From: Hygrocybe punicea
Taxonomy: Eukaryota; Basidiomycota; Agaricomycetes; Agaricales; Hygrophoraceae
Assembly: GCA_963556145.1 (NCBI GenBank)
Contig: OY744462.1
Span: forward strand, 2,480,001-2,544,000
Reading direction: 5' to 3'
Length of the DNA stretch: 64,000 bases
This document shows positions 45,697-57,800 of the stretch, piece by piece (within the stretch, counting starts at the first letter, position 1; the number at the start of each line of letters is the position of its first letter). Under the pieces are notes generated by a model. It had not been told where the DNA came from. It made no database searches and worked only from the letters and a program-made list of their open reading frames with translations. Position numbers and translations under genes: made by a program.

Positions 45697-47284
45697 TTAT
45701 TCCTCAATCAGTACAGCGCTATCACCCAATCCTCCCACTTCTACACTTCCCACTACAGGTCCTCTTCCTTCCGCTTTTATATCCATCACTTTCCAGAAAC
45801 TGCAACCCTTGCCTTCATTCTGCGCCCCTGCATAACAAACCCACCAATATTTTACCTTTTCGCCATCGTGCCCGCCTCTACCCTTCATATCTGCCCTCAA
45901 AATGGTAGGTAATCCGCATTTACATCGAGGTGTAGTAGATGGCTCGAAATCTGGACGATAAAAGCGGAAAGTGATGTTGATTCGGCATTTCGAAGGCGTA
46001 ATGGGAAATGAGGGTGTACAAGGAAATGGCGGGTGGAAGAGGTCTATCGTAGACTGCGGAGGAATAGAGTGCTTGAAATTTTCTTGTGCTGGTGGGTGCA
46101 TGATGGTTAGCTTAGTGGATTCAATCGTTAGCCCAACGTTATATATTATCTGGAGTAGAAAATGGCTCACTGAATTATGGGGTAAAGGAATGTTAAAGGT
46201 TCGTGCACGACGCGTACTTGCCTCGTTAGATGGGATAACCTCTCGAAGGCTAAACACCCTTCTCGTACCTGTGGAAACAACATCAGTGTAGTAAACAGAA
46301 ATATCAATACCCAGGACACCAACCAAGACTTAAAGACGCAATTGTAGGGTACGGCCCCAGGTATGTCATTTGATCGGAGTGGAACCCCACACTTTCTTTC
46401 GCGCCTTCATAGCAATTGGATGCAGCGACGTTGGCTCGCCATATCTGTCCCTCCGACCCAGTCCCATCCCATTCCAGAGGGAATCGCTTCCGCTTCCGCA
46501 TTTCAGAGTTGACGACGCGTTCAATGATCTCGCAAGCCTCCTCCATTGCAGGGGGGAATACTGCTGGCGTATCAGTCTTTCGACCGTTGTACCTGCCAGA
46601 GATCCATTGAAAAAAGAACGTGAGGTGCATTACAGGAAGTTCGGCTCACCAGTATTGAGCTGCTTCTTGCCATGACTCATTGCCTTTCACGCCATCGTTC
46701 TTTCTAGCGTAGAACGAAGTACGGTGAGGACTCTCCACCAACCTGTCAAAAAGCCACCACTTGTTCCTCTGCCAGCCCCGAGATGCGTCAACCATGGTGT
46801 AGAATAGCCTGCAAGCCAACTCAGGAGGGAGAACAGACAGATGGAGCGTGCAGGGCGTGTGCAGAGCGACAAGAGATGGGTTGAGCAGCGTCAGGGGTGA
46901 TAGTCGTGGTATCGTCTGAGGTGCAGAAGGCGGCTGGCGCAAGACTGACATCAGGTCCACGACGGGTTTCGTTGGAGACTTGGACGACCTCGGGACTGAG
47001 GATGAGACTGTCTTCGAGTTTTCCCCAGAAATCCCTTCTCCTCGGTCAGAATTTGGTACAGAGGGTGTCAACCAATCCTTCAAGTCAGAGGCCCGTTTCC
47101 GTTTCTTGCCCCGTTGCTTCTCTGCCTTTGAATTGAGGAGGCGAGCCGCCTTCCTGGCATCGCCGCTACACTCTATGAGTGCGTCTAGGAGTAGGGCTTG
47201 GTCGTGTAGAGGAGATTGTAAAAGACTAGATACAAGGGCTAGGAGGGTGTCTGTATCTTGTGTCACTTCCGAGTCCATGGTCAA
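45697..47284 (-). CDS. AlkB-type dioxygenase with N-terminal CUE-like and C-terminal GRF zinc-finger domains
   Basis: The start is at 47284 or 47278. Residues about 10-50 (SPLHDQALLLDALIECSGDARKAARLL) look like a CUE ubiquitin-binding domain. A basic linker follows (KQRGKKRKRASDLKDWLTP), probably nuclear and reminiscent of a PCNA-binding region. The AlkB core runs ELACRLFYTMVDASRGWQRNKWWLFDR, then GFHSDQMTYLGPYPTIASLSLG with the Fe-binding His-x-Asp. Later come the distal His (QENFKHSIPPQ) and RINITFR, matching the R-x-N-x-T-x-R 2-oxoglutarate/substrate motif. The C-terminus is a GRF-type zinc finger (CKCGLPTILRA, YWWVCYAGAQNEGKGCSFWKV). This fits ALKBH2/3-like DNA or RNA demethylases of filamentous fungi. 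Introns at about 46594-46648 and 46270-46315. Confidence 0.88.
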
Positions 47285-48910
47285 GTAACAGCGCTGACTA
47301 CCACTTCACGTAACTGGCCCAGGCAACAACCGCCCGCTCCGAGTCGTAGCAAGGACGTCGTTCTTCTGCCCTCACTTTGACTTATCCGTTGGGACTTGGG
47401 ACTTAGCTAGACTGTGTTTGACCACCTTTCCGGTTGCCAGTGGAATATTGATGTGGACATGTGAACCATGAACCAACATTTCCTAGTCTCTGACCAACCT
47501 CGATAAACACAATGCTAACGTCGAGCTCAACTGCTGGCTTCGAAGGATCTCTGGTCGTGTTGGCCGGATTATTATTGTAAAACGAGTCCGTGGGCGACAT
47601 GATCAAGACTCAAGAGGGAGAATGCGTGCCAAAACATGCAGGTATTCGAACATGCGTTTGACTGAAGATCTGAGACTTTACAACTCTACGCAGATTTCGA
47701 TGAGAAATTCAACACTAGAGTAGATCGTCAGGGTACTTGGTGTCTCTAGTCCAATTGCTGGTCGGAAGGAGAGGATTTGGTTGTTCGGACTTTGTCCTCC
47801 TACCCCTCGTTATGTCCTCATCATCCTAGCCGTCGCATCGTCCGGAACACCACAAGCTCGACGCGTCCTGGTCGTGGTCGTGTTATGACCACTTCTAGAT
47901 CTTTGCGAGGGTTGAGATGGAGGATGTGGTGGAGCGCCGACGGACCACATAGGGTAAGTGACGCTCAATATAGAGCATCTAGCTTGCACGCTCTTACTCG
48001 TCATCTCACCCTGGCTACGGTCAGCACTTTGATCATGATCGTAGATGGCTTTGGGGGGTTGTGCTCCAAAGTTTGCGGGATCACAAGTCTCCCGTTCGAT
48101 TAAAACTTCGACATGCAGCAACCATACTACAACGGCTACGCCCCTGGTCGCTCCCCTCACCAGTGAAAACTGGCATCTAAATCCAACCGGCTCTGCTCGG
48201 GCTGCTTGGTTGTTTGATATAATTCCAACCTATTCTGCAGACCAGATGGTATTCCTGGATGTCTGCTGCGTTTGCTGTCCTTCCTCTTGGAAGTTTTTCA
48301 GACCTTGAATTCCCAGAGTTCCCCGCGGAAGAGAGCAAATCACTTTGGTAGAGCGGATTTCGGTTCTGTTCGACTGCGTAGGGTTTCTTCACCAACTCTA
48401 CGTATCAGCAGTCCCCCGTCAGCCTCTGCTGCCCTCGCCACCCTAGATTGCGTCCACGCAGCAGGCAATCGCATCCGCCAGGCATTGGAAGGATGTCACA
48501 GAGGGAGCGTTTTCATCCAAAGTACGGTTTGCAAATGACTGATTTGCAAGGGTCTAGGCGACCTATTTTTCGTCTAGGTATGGAAGATCTTTTTTATTGG
48601 AAGATCTTTTTTACCATCATATCAGAAACACCAAAGAGATTTTATTTTTTTATTAATGCCATTATACAGAATAATTATGATGACCTCCTGGTAGAGACAA
48701 TCCTTGTATAGATACCTGCAGTGGTAGGAAGCGGAAGACGAGTACACGTGGAAATAAGAAGAAAACAAATGCCGCTAAGATATAAATATACGCGAGAGAT
48801 AAGATAGAGGAGACAGGCACATGATTTGCAAAAGGTTCTGGTGGCATGAGAGAATATGGGCCTGGATGACACGCGCCACGATCAACCATACAGGCGTCAC
48901 CTCGCACGAC
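47285..48910. other. gene-poor stretch
   Basis: Overlapping short frames on both strands (47777-48103 plus, 47810-48160 minus) without domains. The right half contains a short AGATCTTTTTTA repeat at about 48585-48612. Confidence 0.4.
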
Positions 48911-49774
48911 CTATGATGTCTCCATCAGTTCGTCGGGAGTAGGGAGAGGTAGGGGAACGGTGGCAGGTGACGGCGGGATTGGGGAATGCCCGAATTGTGC
49001 ACCCGTTTCATAGGAGGGATGACGTTGGAATGGATTGCGAGTTTGCATTCGGGAGATGGGGGAAGCTGAAAGGGGACAAATGAGTCGGATCATAAGGTGA
49101 GAAAGGAAGCGCAGGAAACACGGACAGTGGTTATGAGAAGTACGCCATCTTACAGTAAGAATGTCGGCATCAAACTCGGAATTTCCCTCCAGAACGGATT
49201 CTGATGTCTCTGGGGAAAAATCTCCGCCTGGGTGCATAAGATCCGGGTCTTTGACTGTGGGGAAGTTGTTCGACTCGGGTGTTTGCGGCACGAGTTCGAG
49301 GCGTGCTCGACCTATGAATGAGTTGGAATGCTCGTATGGGAAATTAGGAAGTGAAATTGTGCTGCTTTGGAGGCGGGCTCGAAGCCTCGGTGATGTTGGG
49401 CGAAAGAATGAGGGTCTCAGAATGGAGAGAAACTCTTCAAGAGCCTCAGAAGGAAGGCCGGAGCTAGAGGTGTCACAAGTAAAAGATGGACATAAGGTTT
49501 GTGTATGTTAAGAGCGGTAATTGGAAGGCGGAAATACTCACCAAGATGAGGACCGTGGAGATGACAAGTCCTTGTCCGAGACAGGCGATGAATCAGCGTA
49601 CAGACCGATTCTGCGGTCGTCGACGTCACGCTCGTCGGTTATCTTCAGTCTCTCGAACTGTTCGGAGGGCGGCGACACGAATCGGACGGGATGAGCACGA
49701 GTGAAGTGACCGCTGCTTATGCGGACTGGACGAGGCGCGACAAGGAGTGGATGGTCGCTCGCTGCAACGTTCAT
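48911..49774 (-). CDS. hypothetical fungal protein, Ser/Pro-rich, three exons
   Basis: Start at 49774 (MNVAASDHPLLVAPRPVRIS). Exon 1 has an FVSPPSEQFERLKITDERD stretch and ends near 49545. Exon 2 (about 49464-49155) reads GLPSEALEEFLSILRPSFF and a conserved-looking FPYEHSNSFIGRARLELVP. Exon 3 (about 49065-48911) is Pro-rich and ends PTPDELMETS. Frame and splice sites are coherent. I recognise no family; the serine/proline clusters suggest a phosphorylated regulatory protein, which is inference. Confidence 0.6.
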
Positions 49775-50183
49775 TTTGTTAAAGAGTTTTTGTGTAGATT
49801 TGTGAAGGGGGTCTGAGACGGTTGTGTGAGAGTCAGGGCTGACTGTGTTTGGTGTTTGTTTGGTCTGCCTTTTTACGTTTTTGTTGATAACCACTGGCAG
49901 TTGCGTTCCTCGTACCCAGCGACCTCCACGATAAGCCCGTCTGCTTGTCCTAGGTTGCCCAATGCGGTTCAGGAGACTGATGTACAGTCTTTTCCAATTA
50001 GATTCTCAGTCACGATGCCAACGGCAGAATGTATGGCATCTCTTCTCAGACGTAAACTGCGCTGTTAGGCCTTTAGGTCTCGATGTTTCTATCCGCTAAG
50101 CAAACAATTTGTCGGTGTTGAACCATGGCATATAAATCAGACCCCTCAGCTATCTGATTCCTTGGTTCCCGCCATCTCCTTCC
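49775..50183. other. divergent spacer, no gene seen
   Basis: Lies between the minus-strand hypothetical gene and the plus-strand MFS gene. A CATATAAAT box at about 50129-50137 (GGCATATAAATC) is a plausible TATA element for the MFS gene, about 50 bp before its ATG. Confidence 0.4.
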
Positions 50184-52031
50184 ATGGCATCCGTCACGTT
50201 CAGCCCATCAACCTATGACGATTCATGTCCCCTATTATGTGAACTCCCTGCTCTTGAAGCGCAGCCCGTCAACGTTAAACCTACACCACTGCCCATACTT
50301 CAGCTCACAGCTCTATGTTCCGTCAGAGTTGTAGATCCCATCGCGTTTACCCAACTTTTTCCATACGTCAATGAGTTTATGAATGACTTGCATCTCACAG
50401 ACGACCCTTCAAAAATTGGGTTCTACAGCGGTCTTGTGGTCAGTGAAGCCCTTCCCCATTCCTTGATCTGAGCCTTGCAGTGCCCAAACGCCACTTGCTT
50501 TCATTCGAAAGGAGAGTATTTGTGCAATTTTCCAACTCTGTTTTATCTACCATTGGGCAAGACTCAGCGGTGAGATCTCAATCTTGCCACCCCCCTTCTG
50601 TCTGACATCAGTTGTTTCTAGACGTCGTTGGCCGCCGGCCTGTTATATTTGTCGGAACCCTGGGTCTTGGAATAACTACCATACTCTTCGGGCTTTCACG
50701 ATCTCTTGCCGAAGCCCTCGCCTCACGTGCTTTGGGTGGATCTTTTCATTTATCTTCCTAAACCATTGGCTCACTGCTTTCCAGCCGGCGTGTTTGCTGG
50801 AAACGTTGCCGTCTTTCACGCCGTGCTTGGTGAACTTACAGACCACACCAACCAGGCGGTCGCATTCCCAGTGTATGGACTATTCTGGCCTCTAGGATCT
50901 GTCATCGGGCAAGTCCTCTCACTTATGTCATTACATCGGTCAACTGGAAAATAATTTGACTTTTTGCGTTCAACAGTCCACTCCTGGGTGGTTCTTTCTC
51001 AAATCCAGCTACCAAATTTCCCAGCTTGTTCAATTATCAACTATTCAGGACCTTCCCTTATTTCTTGCCTTGCTTTTTGTCTGCTCTCATCGCCTTTGCT
51101 TCAGCTGCATTTGCGTATTATTCTCTGGAGGAGGTCAAATTTCATCTTGGTTTTTCTTTCTTCTTCAAGTTTGATGGATGTCCTTGTAGACTCTCCCAGG
51201 CAAACGTCGTCACAAGACAGAAAAAGCGTCTTATGGTGCAACTCAGAGTATGGCTTTATCCCCTCTACCATCTGCCCCTGCGACTATGATATCTCTGCTC
51301 TCCTTACCCGTCATCCGCGCCTTGTGCACCTCTGGTTGTGTACTAAGCTTCATCGCCACCGCATTTGATGTTGTCTTTGTCCTGTTCTGTTATTCCCCTA
51401 TCCACTCTGGAGGTTTGGATTTCACGGTGAGCCACACCATCCAAAGTGCACAATCGTAAGCTCATCCAATAAGATAAGGTATCTCAAATTGGACTCGCCC
51501 TGGCTGGTAGTGGCAGTATTTCCATCATAATCCAGCTCTTCCTCATGCCGTCCCTTTTGCGCAAGTCTAGCACTACATCCCTGTACAATTACTGCATGTA
51601 CGCCTGGCCTTACGCGTTTCTCGTCATGCCTCTGCTCAATGTCATCGCTCAAAGCGGCGTGGACGAGGTCACTGGATTGATTGATTCGAGGACGAGCGTG
51701 GTGCTTTGGATCGGAATTGGGATAGTGTTGGTTATGTCAAGGATCGGATGCTTGGCGTATTCGTGAGTACTATGATTGGTTGTATTTTTCCTTTCCAAAT
51801 TCCCCCTTCAGGATAAGCATGATACTTGTCAAGGAGAATACACCCAATCCGTCATCGTTGGGAGCGACGAACGGCTTGGTTCAATTCGCTATGTGTTTTT
51901 CGCGTGCTTTTGCTCCCGCGTTCGTAAGGTTTGCAACTATCATTCTTATTATCTGTTAAGCTCTTAATAATATTTGGACAGTTCTTCCTACGCTCTCTCC
52001 GTGGAATTCAATATTCTCGGCGGCCATTTTT
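50184..52031 (+). CDS. MFS transporter (ZIFL1/Azr1-like), C-terminus lost in assembly gap
   Basis: Multi-pass membrane transporter. Exon 1 (50184-50438) has TPLPILQLTALCSVRVVDPI and NDPSKIGFYSGL-like family positions. Exon 2 has ESICAIFQLCFIYHWARLS. Exon 3 has the MFS motif A remnant DVVGRRPVIFVGTLGLG. Exon 4 has GVFAGNVAVFHAVLGELTD. Later exons read PLLGGSFSNPATKFPSLF, FPYFLPCFLSALIAFASAAF, IQLFLMPSLL and TPNPSSLGATNGLVQFAMCF. This is the group of fungal MFS proteins close to plant ZIFL carriers; the substrate cannot be inferred. The intron after exon 4 uses a GC donor (50909-50910). The frame runs into the N gap at 52032, so the last one or two helices are missing. Confidence 0.9.
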
Positions 52032-52131
52032 NNNNNNNNNNNNNNNNNNNNNNNNNNNNNNNNNNNNNNNNNNNNNNNNNNNNNNNNNNNNNNNNNNNNN
52101 NNNNNNNNNNNNNNNNNNNNNNNNNNNNNNN
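52032..52131. other. assembly gap of 100 N
   Basis: Exactly 100 N, the usual placeholder for a scaffold gap of unknown length. It cuts the 3' ends of two convergent genes. Confidence 0.99.
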
Positions 52132-52746
52132 TCGAAAAGGCGCACCGATAATTTGGGAAGATATCTCATATTGACCCAGAGCAACAGTATCAAAACCTAC
52201 ATATCCGGATGCGGAGCCTTGGAGGTAGGAAACGTTGAATGGAATATCTGTCCGGGAGCTTTGTGTGTACTTTGTAACACCCTGACAATCGGAAGATGTG
52301 CAGTCGGACGAAACTATCCACTGAATTTTAAATAGGACATGAGACATGAAAGAATGGGCTGATAGCACAGACTTACAAGATCAGATGAACCCGTGTCGAA
52401 GAGGACGGAAAAGGTCTGGTTCCCCGATGCTGATACACAACATGAAAGATAAGTACATTGTTCTGGATATGATCTGGGAAGAAACGGACCCGATGTCTAC
52501 CAAGTATGCACTGTATATTTCAAAAATTGGCGATAAAAAGTACGACCCAGAGAACAATGCTTACAAGTCTTCCTTGTCTGTGACGTTCACATCACTGTTC
52601 AGAATACTGTAGCCTTCTCCGACTATTTGTGCGTGAGACCGACGGACTCGAGTGAGGGGATATTTGAAACCCTGGGCACGACCTAGCTCAAATGCACATG
52701 CCACCACCGCCAAGAAAAGGGTGATAAATGAATACAGCACTCCCAT
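52132..52746 (-). CDS. pepsin-like aspartic protease (A1), 3' part lost in assembly gap
   Basis: Start at 52746 with a signal peptide (MGVLYSFITLFLAVVACAFE) and a basic propeptide region (YPLTRVRRSHAQI). After one or two introns the first active-site motif appears (SVLFDTGSSDL|W), split by an intron at about 52376. It is followed by IVSSDCTSSDC, a TDIPFNVSYLQGSASGYVGF flap region with the conserved Tyr, and DTVALGQYEISSQIIG. This is the N-lobe of a secreted or vacuolar A1 peptidase. The second catalytic Asp and the C-lobe fall into or beyond the gap. The exact splice path between propeptide and N-lobe is uncertain. Confidence 0.85.
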
Positions 52747-53234
52747 GGCTTGACCGACGCACGGCCTTGGGAAATGGTGATACTAGAGAACTGGCGGCTG
52801 GCTTGAAACACGGTCCGAGACAACGGGACGGAAAGGAGACCATGGTTCAATTCAAAATGCAAACCGTGGAAAATGCAACCATGGCAGTGACAGAATCCGA
52901 TTACGAGAGACCTCGTTTATGGGCGCTAGCCTCTAGTAGTAGTCCTGACTCGGATATGATAAAAATTTGTCCTTTTTGAATTTGGGCAAGACGGCGTTTG
53001 CATATTGGAAATAAAATTTATTGGGGCGTACAACGCTGCGCACGGTCTTCAGGTCTGGCAAGCGAGTCTAGATGGAGCATAGCGCGTTCCCGCAAGCGCT
53101 AAAATAACTTGAAGCGGAGGCGGCGAGAAAGAGTCACGTTGTCACGGATTTGTCAACTGCGTAGTTGTCACATTCCCCAACAGCCCACAACCTCGTAGAC
53201 ATTATACTTGCGTATTACCGCCTTCACCTCCACC
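52747..53234. other. divergent spacer between protease and YPT1
   Basis: No gene seen; expected to contain both promoters. Confidence 0.5.
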
Positions 53235-54365
53235 ATGCACACCAGCGAATACGACTATCTTTTCAAGTTGCTCCTTATTGGCGACTCCGGTGTCGGCAAG
53301 GTAAGAAAATACCCATTTCGTTGAGGCAACGTCGTTCCTTTGTTGACCTGCCGTTTTTCTCAGTCTTGTCTACTCTTGCGTTTTGCCGACGATACCTACA
53401 CCGAGAGCTACATTAGCACTATCGGTGTCGACTTCAAGATTAGAACCATTGAGCTTGAGGGTAAGACGGTGAAACTGCAAATCGTGAGTGGGCACTTGTA
53501 CTTGGTGCTCTCGTATGGTATCTGTCTGTCATTGGGAAGTGCTTCTGCCTTCGTTTTACAGCAAAAGTTATTGGACTTCTGACGTCCCGTCTGGGGACGG
53601 GCGCCACAATACTTACTTTCACTGCTGTCATTTGCGCTCTTCCCATCTTGAATTTGACAATGTATCCACTTATTTATTTACTACTTTGGTTGTTTAGTGG
53701 GATACAGCAGGTATGTATTTACTTACCGCTTGTTCTTCGATCCTGACTCTAACATTCTTGCCTGCCAAGGTCAAGAGCGGTTCCGCACCATCACTTCCTC
53801 GTACTACCGTGGAGCTCATGGTATTATTGTCGTATACGACGTCACTGATAACGGTCAATAAACAACAGATGTTCCTGTACAGTGCGGTGCAACTGACCGG
53901 CCCTACTTTTCAGACACTTTCTCGAATGTGAAGCAATGGTTGCAGGAAATCGACAGATATGCATCAGAGGGCGTCAACAAGCTACTCGTCGGCAACAAGT
54001 CTGACTTGACCAGCAAGAAGGTCGTGGAATATGGCGTGGCGAAGGTTCTTTTTAGTTTCCATTACCTCATTTCCGTTGGCACTCGATTCTTTTCTCACCA
54101 GGAATTCGCGGATCAACTTTCCATTCCATTCCTTGAGACCTCAGCCAAGAATGCTACAAATGTCGAGCAGGCCTTTTTGACGATGGCGAAGCAAATCAAA
54201 GACCGGTAATGCTTCTGCCGTGTCTTCTGATACATCATTCGTACTGACATCGTCTTGAACTTGCCAAGTTTGGGGTCCACGTCGACACCTTCTGGCGCTG
54301 CCAAGTCGTCGACAATCACACCCGGACAAACGGTACAGCAGCAGCAAGGTAGCAGCTGTTGCTAA
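53235..54365 (+). CDS. YPT1: Rab1-type GTPase YPT1, 7 exons
   Basis: Small GTPase controlling ER-to-Golgi traffic and autophagy. Exons: 53235-53300, 53364-53483, 53698-53710, 53770-53853, 53914-54044, 54102-54205, 54269-54365; 204 aa. All nucleotide-binding motifs are intact: GDSGVGKS (P-loop), the Rab1 effector loop [28 protein letters not shown] and ETSAK. The C-terminus ends SSCC for double geranylgeranylation. Near-complete identity to fungal Ypt1 makes the call certain. Exon 3 is only 13 nt (TGG GAT ACA GCA G) and supplies the WDTAG residues. Confidence 0.98.
53698..53710 (+). other. 13-nt micro-exon of YPT1
   Basis: Flanked by TTTAG on the left and GTATGT on the right. It supplies the WDTAG part of the switch II motif, so it must be spliced in for activity. 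Confidence 0.9.
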
Positions 54366-54884
54366 ATGGTTGGCCTGCCGGAGTGAGGGAGGTCCTATAT
54401 TGTTTGCGTCGCACCCGAAACAGTTTCCCCTCTACATATATCGTCTTACCTATACACCATCTCATGTTTCCCTTTACATTTTGAGAGTGAGGAGGGAATG
54501 GTGAGATACGACTTGCTTGTGAATACTGTACAAACATCCCTTTTTCTAATTTCATTGTTGAGTGTTGAATAGCGGGTGAGATGAGATGTCCACGAGGAGG
54601 AGACCCTAGGAAACCAAGTCTTCGACGACGTTCGTTAGTGCGGGAAGCCACTTATCGATTTACTTATCGCCCCCATTTTGGCCAATTTCGAAGGAAGTCC
54701 TCAGCCTCGTGACCGAACGCGTCTGATGGATGGAACCCGGTTCAAAGCGACGGAGCGCGCCCTGATTCGCCTTCCTCAACATTTCCTTTGTTGGCGTGTT
54801 CGACTTCGAGCTGGATAAAAAGGTGCTCTGTCTCGAGTTCCCCGTTTTCCAACCCCTTTCTCACTCACTCAATTGTGCTAACCA
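54366..54884. other. intergenic, no gene seen
   Basis: 3' UTR of YPT1 plus the Argonaute promoter. A GGATAAAAAGG TATA-like box lies at about 54812-54822, 65 bp before the Argonaute start. Confidence 0.45.
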
Positions 54885-57800
54885 ATGTCCCAGAACGACC
54901 GCGCTGGAACTAGAGGTCACCCCCTCAGGGTGACCACCAATTCCTTCGAAATCACCCGGCTCCCACTTCATGCTTTCTACCAATTTGATGGTTCGTGTCA
55001 CATCATTCGTCCTCTCAACGCTGTTTCGCTGCTCATAAAGGCTTTCTCTTCGTATAGTCAGTAAGTGTCGAATTCGCCCTTGTATTGCATTACATTTCAT
55101 GTCACTTCACTCACCACCAACCCATTAGTTATCAGGGATTTAGGGAGGAAACCTGACCCCACGCGTAAAAATGACGGCCCCAACTTTCGCCGACGACAAG
55201 AGATTATCGACAGGCTTCAGACTCAGGTTGCACCGCTAAATTTCACCCCTAAAGCCCTCTACGATGGCACTGCTATCATGTTTGCGTCCCACGACTTGAA
55301 ACTGTCCGGAGGTGCAGCCATAGTAAGTAGTTGTCCTTGGATACAGAAAGCACACGCATTCATTCCATGTTTTTGCATTTCCAGTTCACCGTCGGGATGA
55401 GCGATAGGCCCCAGCCACCTGGGTCCACACGCGGCGTGTTCGAAGTACAAATCACCCGAGCTGCGGCGAATGCTGTCGAACCTACGTTGGATCTTTTTCC
55501 CTACTTCACCGTCTCACCTTAATTTACCCGTCGTTACAGGCACGTCAACGCGCTTATCAGAGGAGGAAAACCGACACCACAGACTGCTACAGCGACGAAC
55601 CTCTTGCAACTTCTTATTCGTCAGAACCCCAACAAGTAACGCCATACATGCTCACCGCAATGTGGTTCGATCTCATTTTGAGCGTTTCGACAGGAAATAT
55701 CCCAACAACGGTAGGGCGTATTTTACGAATGCCGAGATCTTATCTCTTGGAGGGGGGATTGAACTTTGGCGAGGATTTTTCCAGTGTGTACTTGTCTTGT
55801 TTCCCTTCACGAGTATCAATTTACACCTCCATTTCGTAGGAGCGTCCGGCCGACCATGGGAAGGATGCTCATCAATATTGACACAGCGATGGCTGCTGTG
55901 TAAGTACTCCATGTTATCTGATTATAGTATTTCGCTGAATGCCTCTGCTGCTGCAGGTATATGAGCGGGAATATCATTGATGTTGCGTTGGACATCATCG
56001 GTTCGAAGAATGTTCATGATTTGGACATTGGAGAACAATCACCAAAGTTCCGGAAACTCGAAAGCTTCTTTAAAAATCTCGCTATCAAAGTTACTGCTGG
56101 GAACAGCGAACGGAGACGGAGAATCAGAGGCCTGATCCCTTATGGAGGCAAATATTCATTCGTCAAGGATGGAAACTACACCACTATCGAGGTGCGTTGA
56201 GAAAATGACAATCGTTCTAGTTCAATATCTTTTTTACAGGAGCATTTTCATGCCGCGCATAACGTACGGCTTCGATATCCCACTATATTCGGCGTGGTCG
56301 TTTCGCCCAGAAATGCGGAGAATCCGGTTATTTTCCCAGGCGAAGTCTGTATGATCTTGCCTGGCCAGTTGTTCAGGAAAAAGATTCCCGAAGAACTCTA
56401 CGGCAAGAAAGCTCTGGACTTTGCGACAATGAGGCCTGCGGACCGCCTCAAAACCATTCAAAATGGAGTTCGCGCTGGGAGCAATGTTACCACAAACGGA
56501 ATAGATGGCAAGGGTTTGCAAGCACCTGTACGTTCACTGTGAATTTTGGGCGACCAACATGCTGAGTGTGCTGTGGGGACAGGTTCTAGAATACAAAGAA
56601 TCCGAGGCGATCGCGAATTCTGGAATGACTGTTTCGTCGACTCCGGTGTCTATTGACGGACGGGTGTTAGACACGCCTCGCATTGGGTTCTTGGGGAGTA
56701 CCTTGATGGTACTGCTTTTCCTCTCGTGAGATTTGAGTTGTCCGATATATATTGACTTTGACAGCAACCGAATGGCGGCGCATGGAACGTTATGAACCAG
56801 AAGCTGAATAATCCTAAATCGTTGATCTCATGGGCTATCGTCAGTTTCGTCCCGGGTTTGTCCCTGGAAATCGCCAGTAATTTCGCGAGAAACATCGCAG
56901 AATGCTGCACCAGCCTCGGTAAGTCAATCAACTTCAACCAAAATGCTGAAGCCCAAGCCTTGTCACGAAATAGGGATGAGTACGTATATCTCAATTTTCT
57001 GCGGATCACGACTCACACGATGGGTTCTTTTCTCCATAGCTGTGTCACAACCGGGTGCGATCAACGTGGATTGCCATGGTTCCCAGCTCGAAAAAGTGGG
57101 TAGATATTTTTGCAGTAGAACTTTTTCTGCTTTACGGAGATCATTACAGCGCCTCACCGATGCTGGCAATGCGGCGTATGAAACTACGCGAGAAATTCCT
57201 CAGTTGATTATCGTGATCTTGCCTCAGTCTGCCGCGGATCTCCGTTTGCAGGTCAAGCACTGGGGCGACGTCACCAGGGGCGTTGCTACGCAATGCGTCG
57301 TGAGCTCTACGACTATTTGTTCTTTTTCTCTGCATCCGCTTGACGCCAAATCATCAGCGTGAAGGCAAGATATGGCAACGCCGAAACTATGTTGCAAACA
57401 ATCAATATTGCAACAATGTCGCCATCAAGTCGGTGTTTTTTTTTGTTCATACTGGAGGGGCTAGACTGTTTTTTTCAGGATCAACTCGCGTCTGGGCGGC
57501 ACGAACTTTGTCACGACGGCAAGCATCATTGACAAGCTTGCACAGTCAGGCCCGTTCATGATCGTTGGTATGTAATATTTTGGAATGAGTTATTGAATAC
57601 ACCGCATCATTGTGTTGTTTGTTGACAGGTGCGGATGTCAGCCATCCTGGAGCTGGCATCAGTAACCGCCCGTCCATCGCCAGCTTGGTATTTTCGTACG
57701 ACAAAAACGCCTGTCGATACGTTGCGATCTCGCGTGTCCAGAGTCCAAGGCAGGAGATGATCACTGAATTGAAGGAAATGATGGTTGTCAGTTTGTTCCG

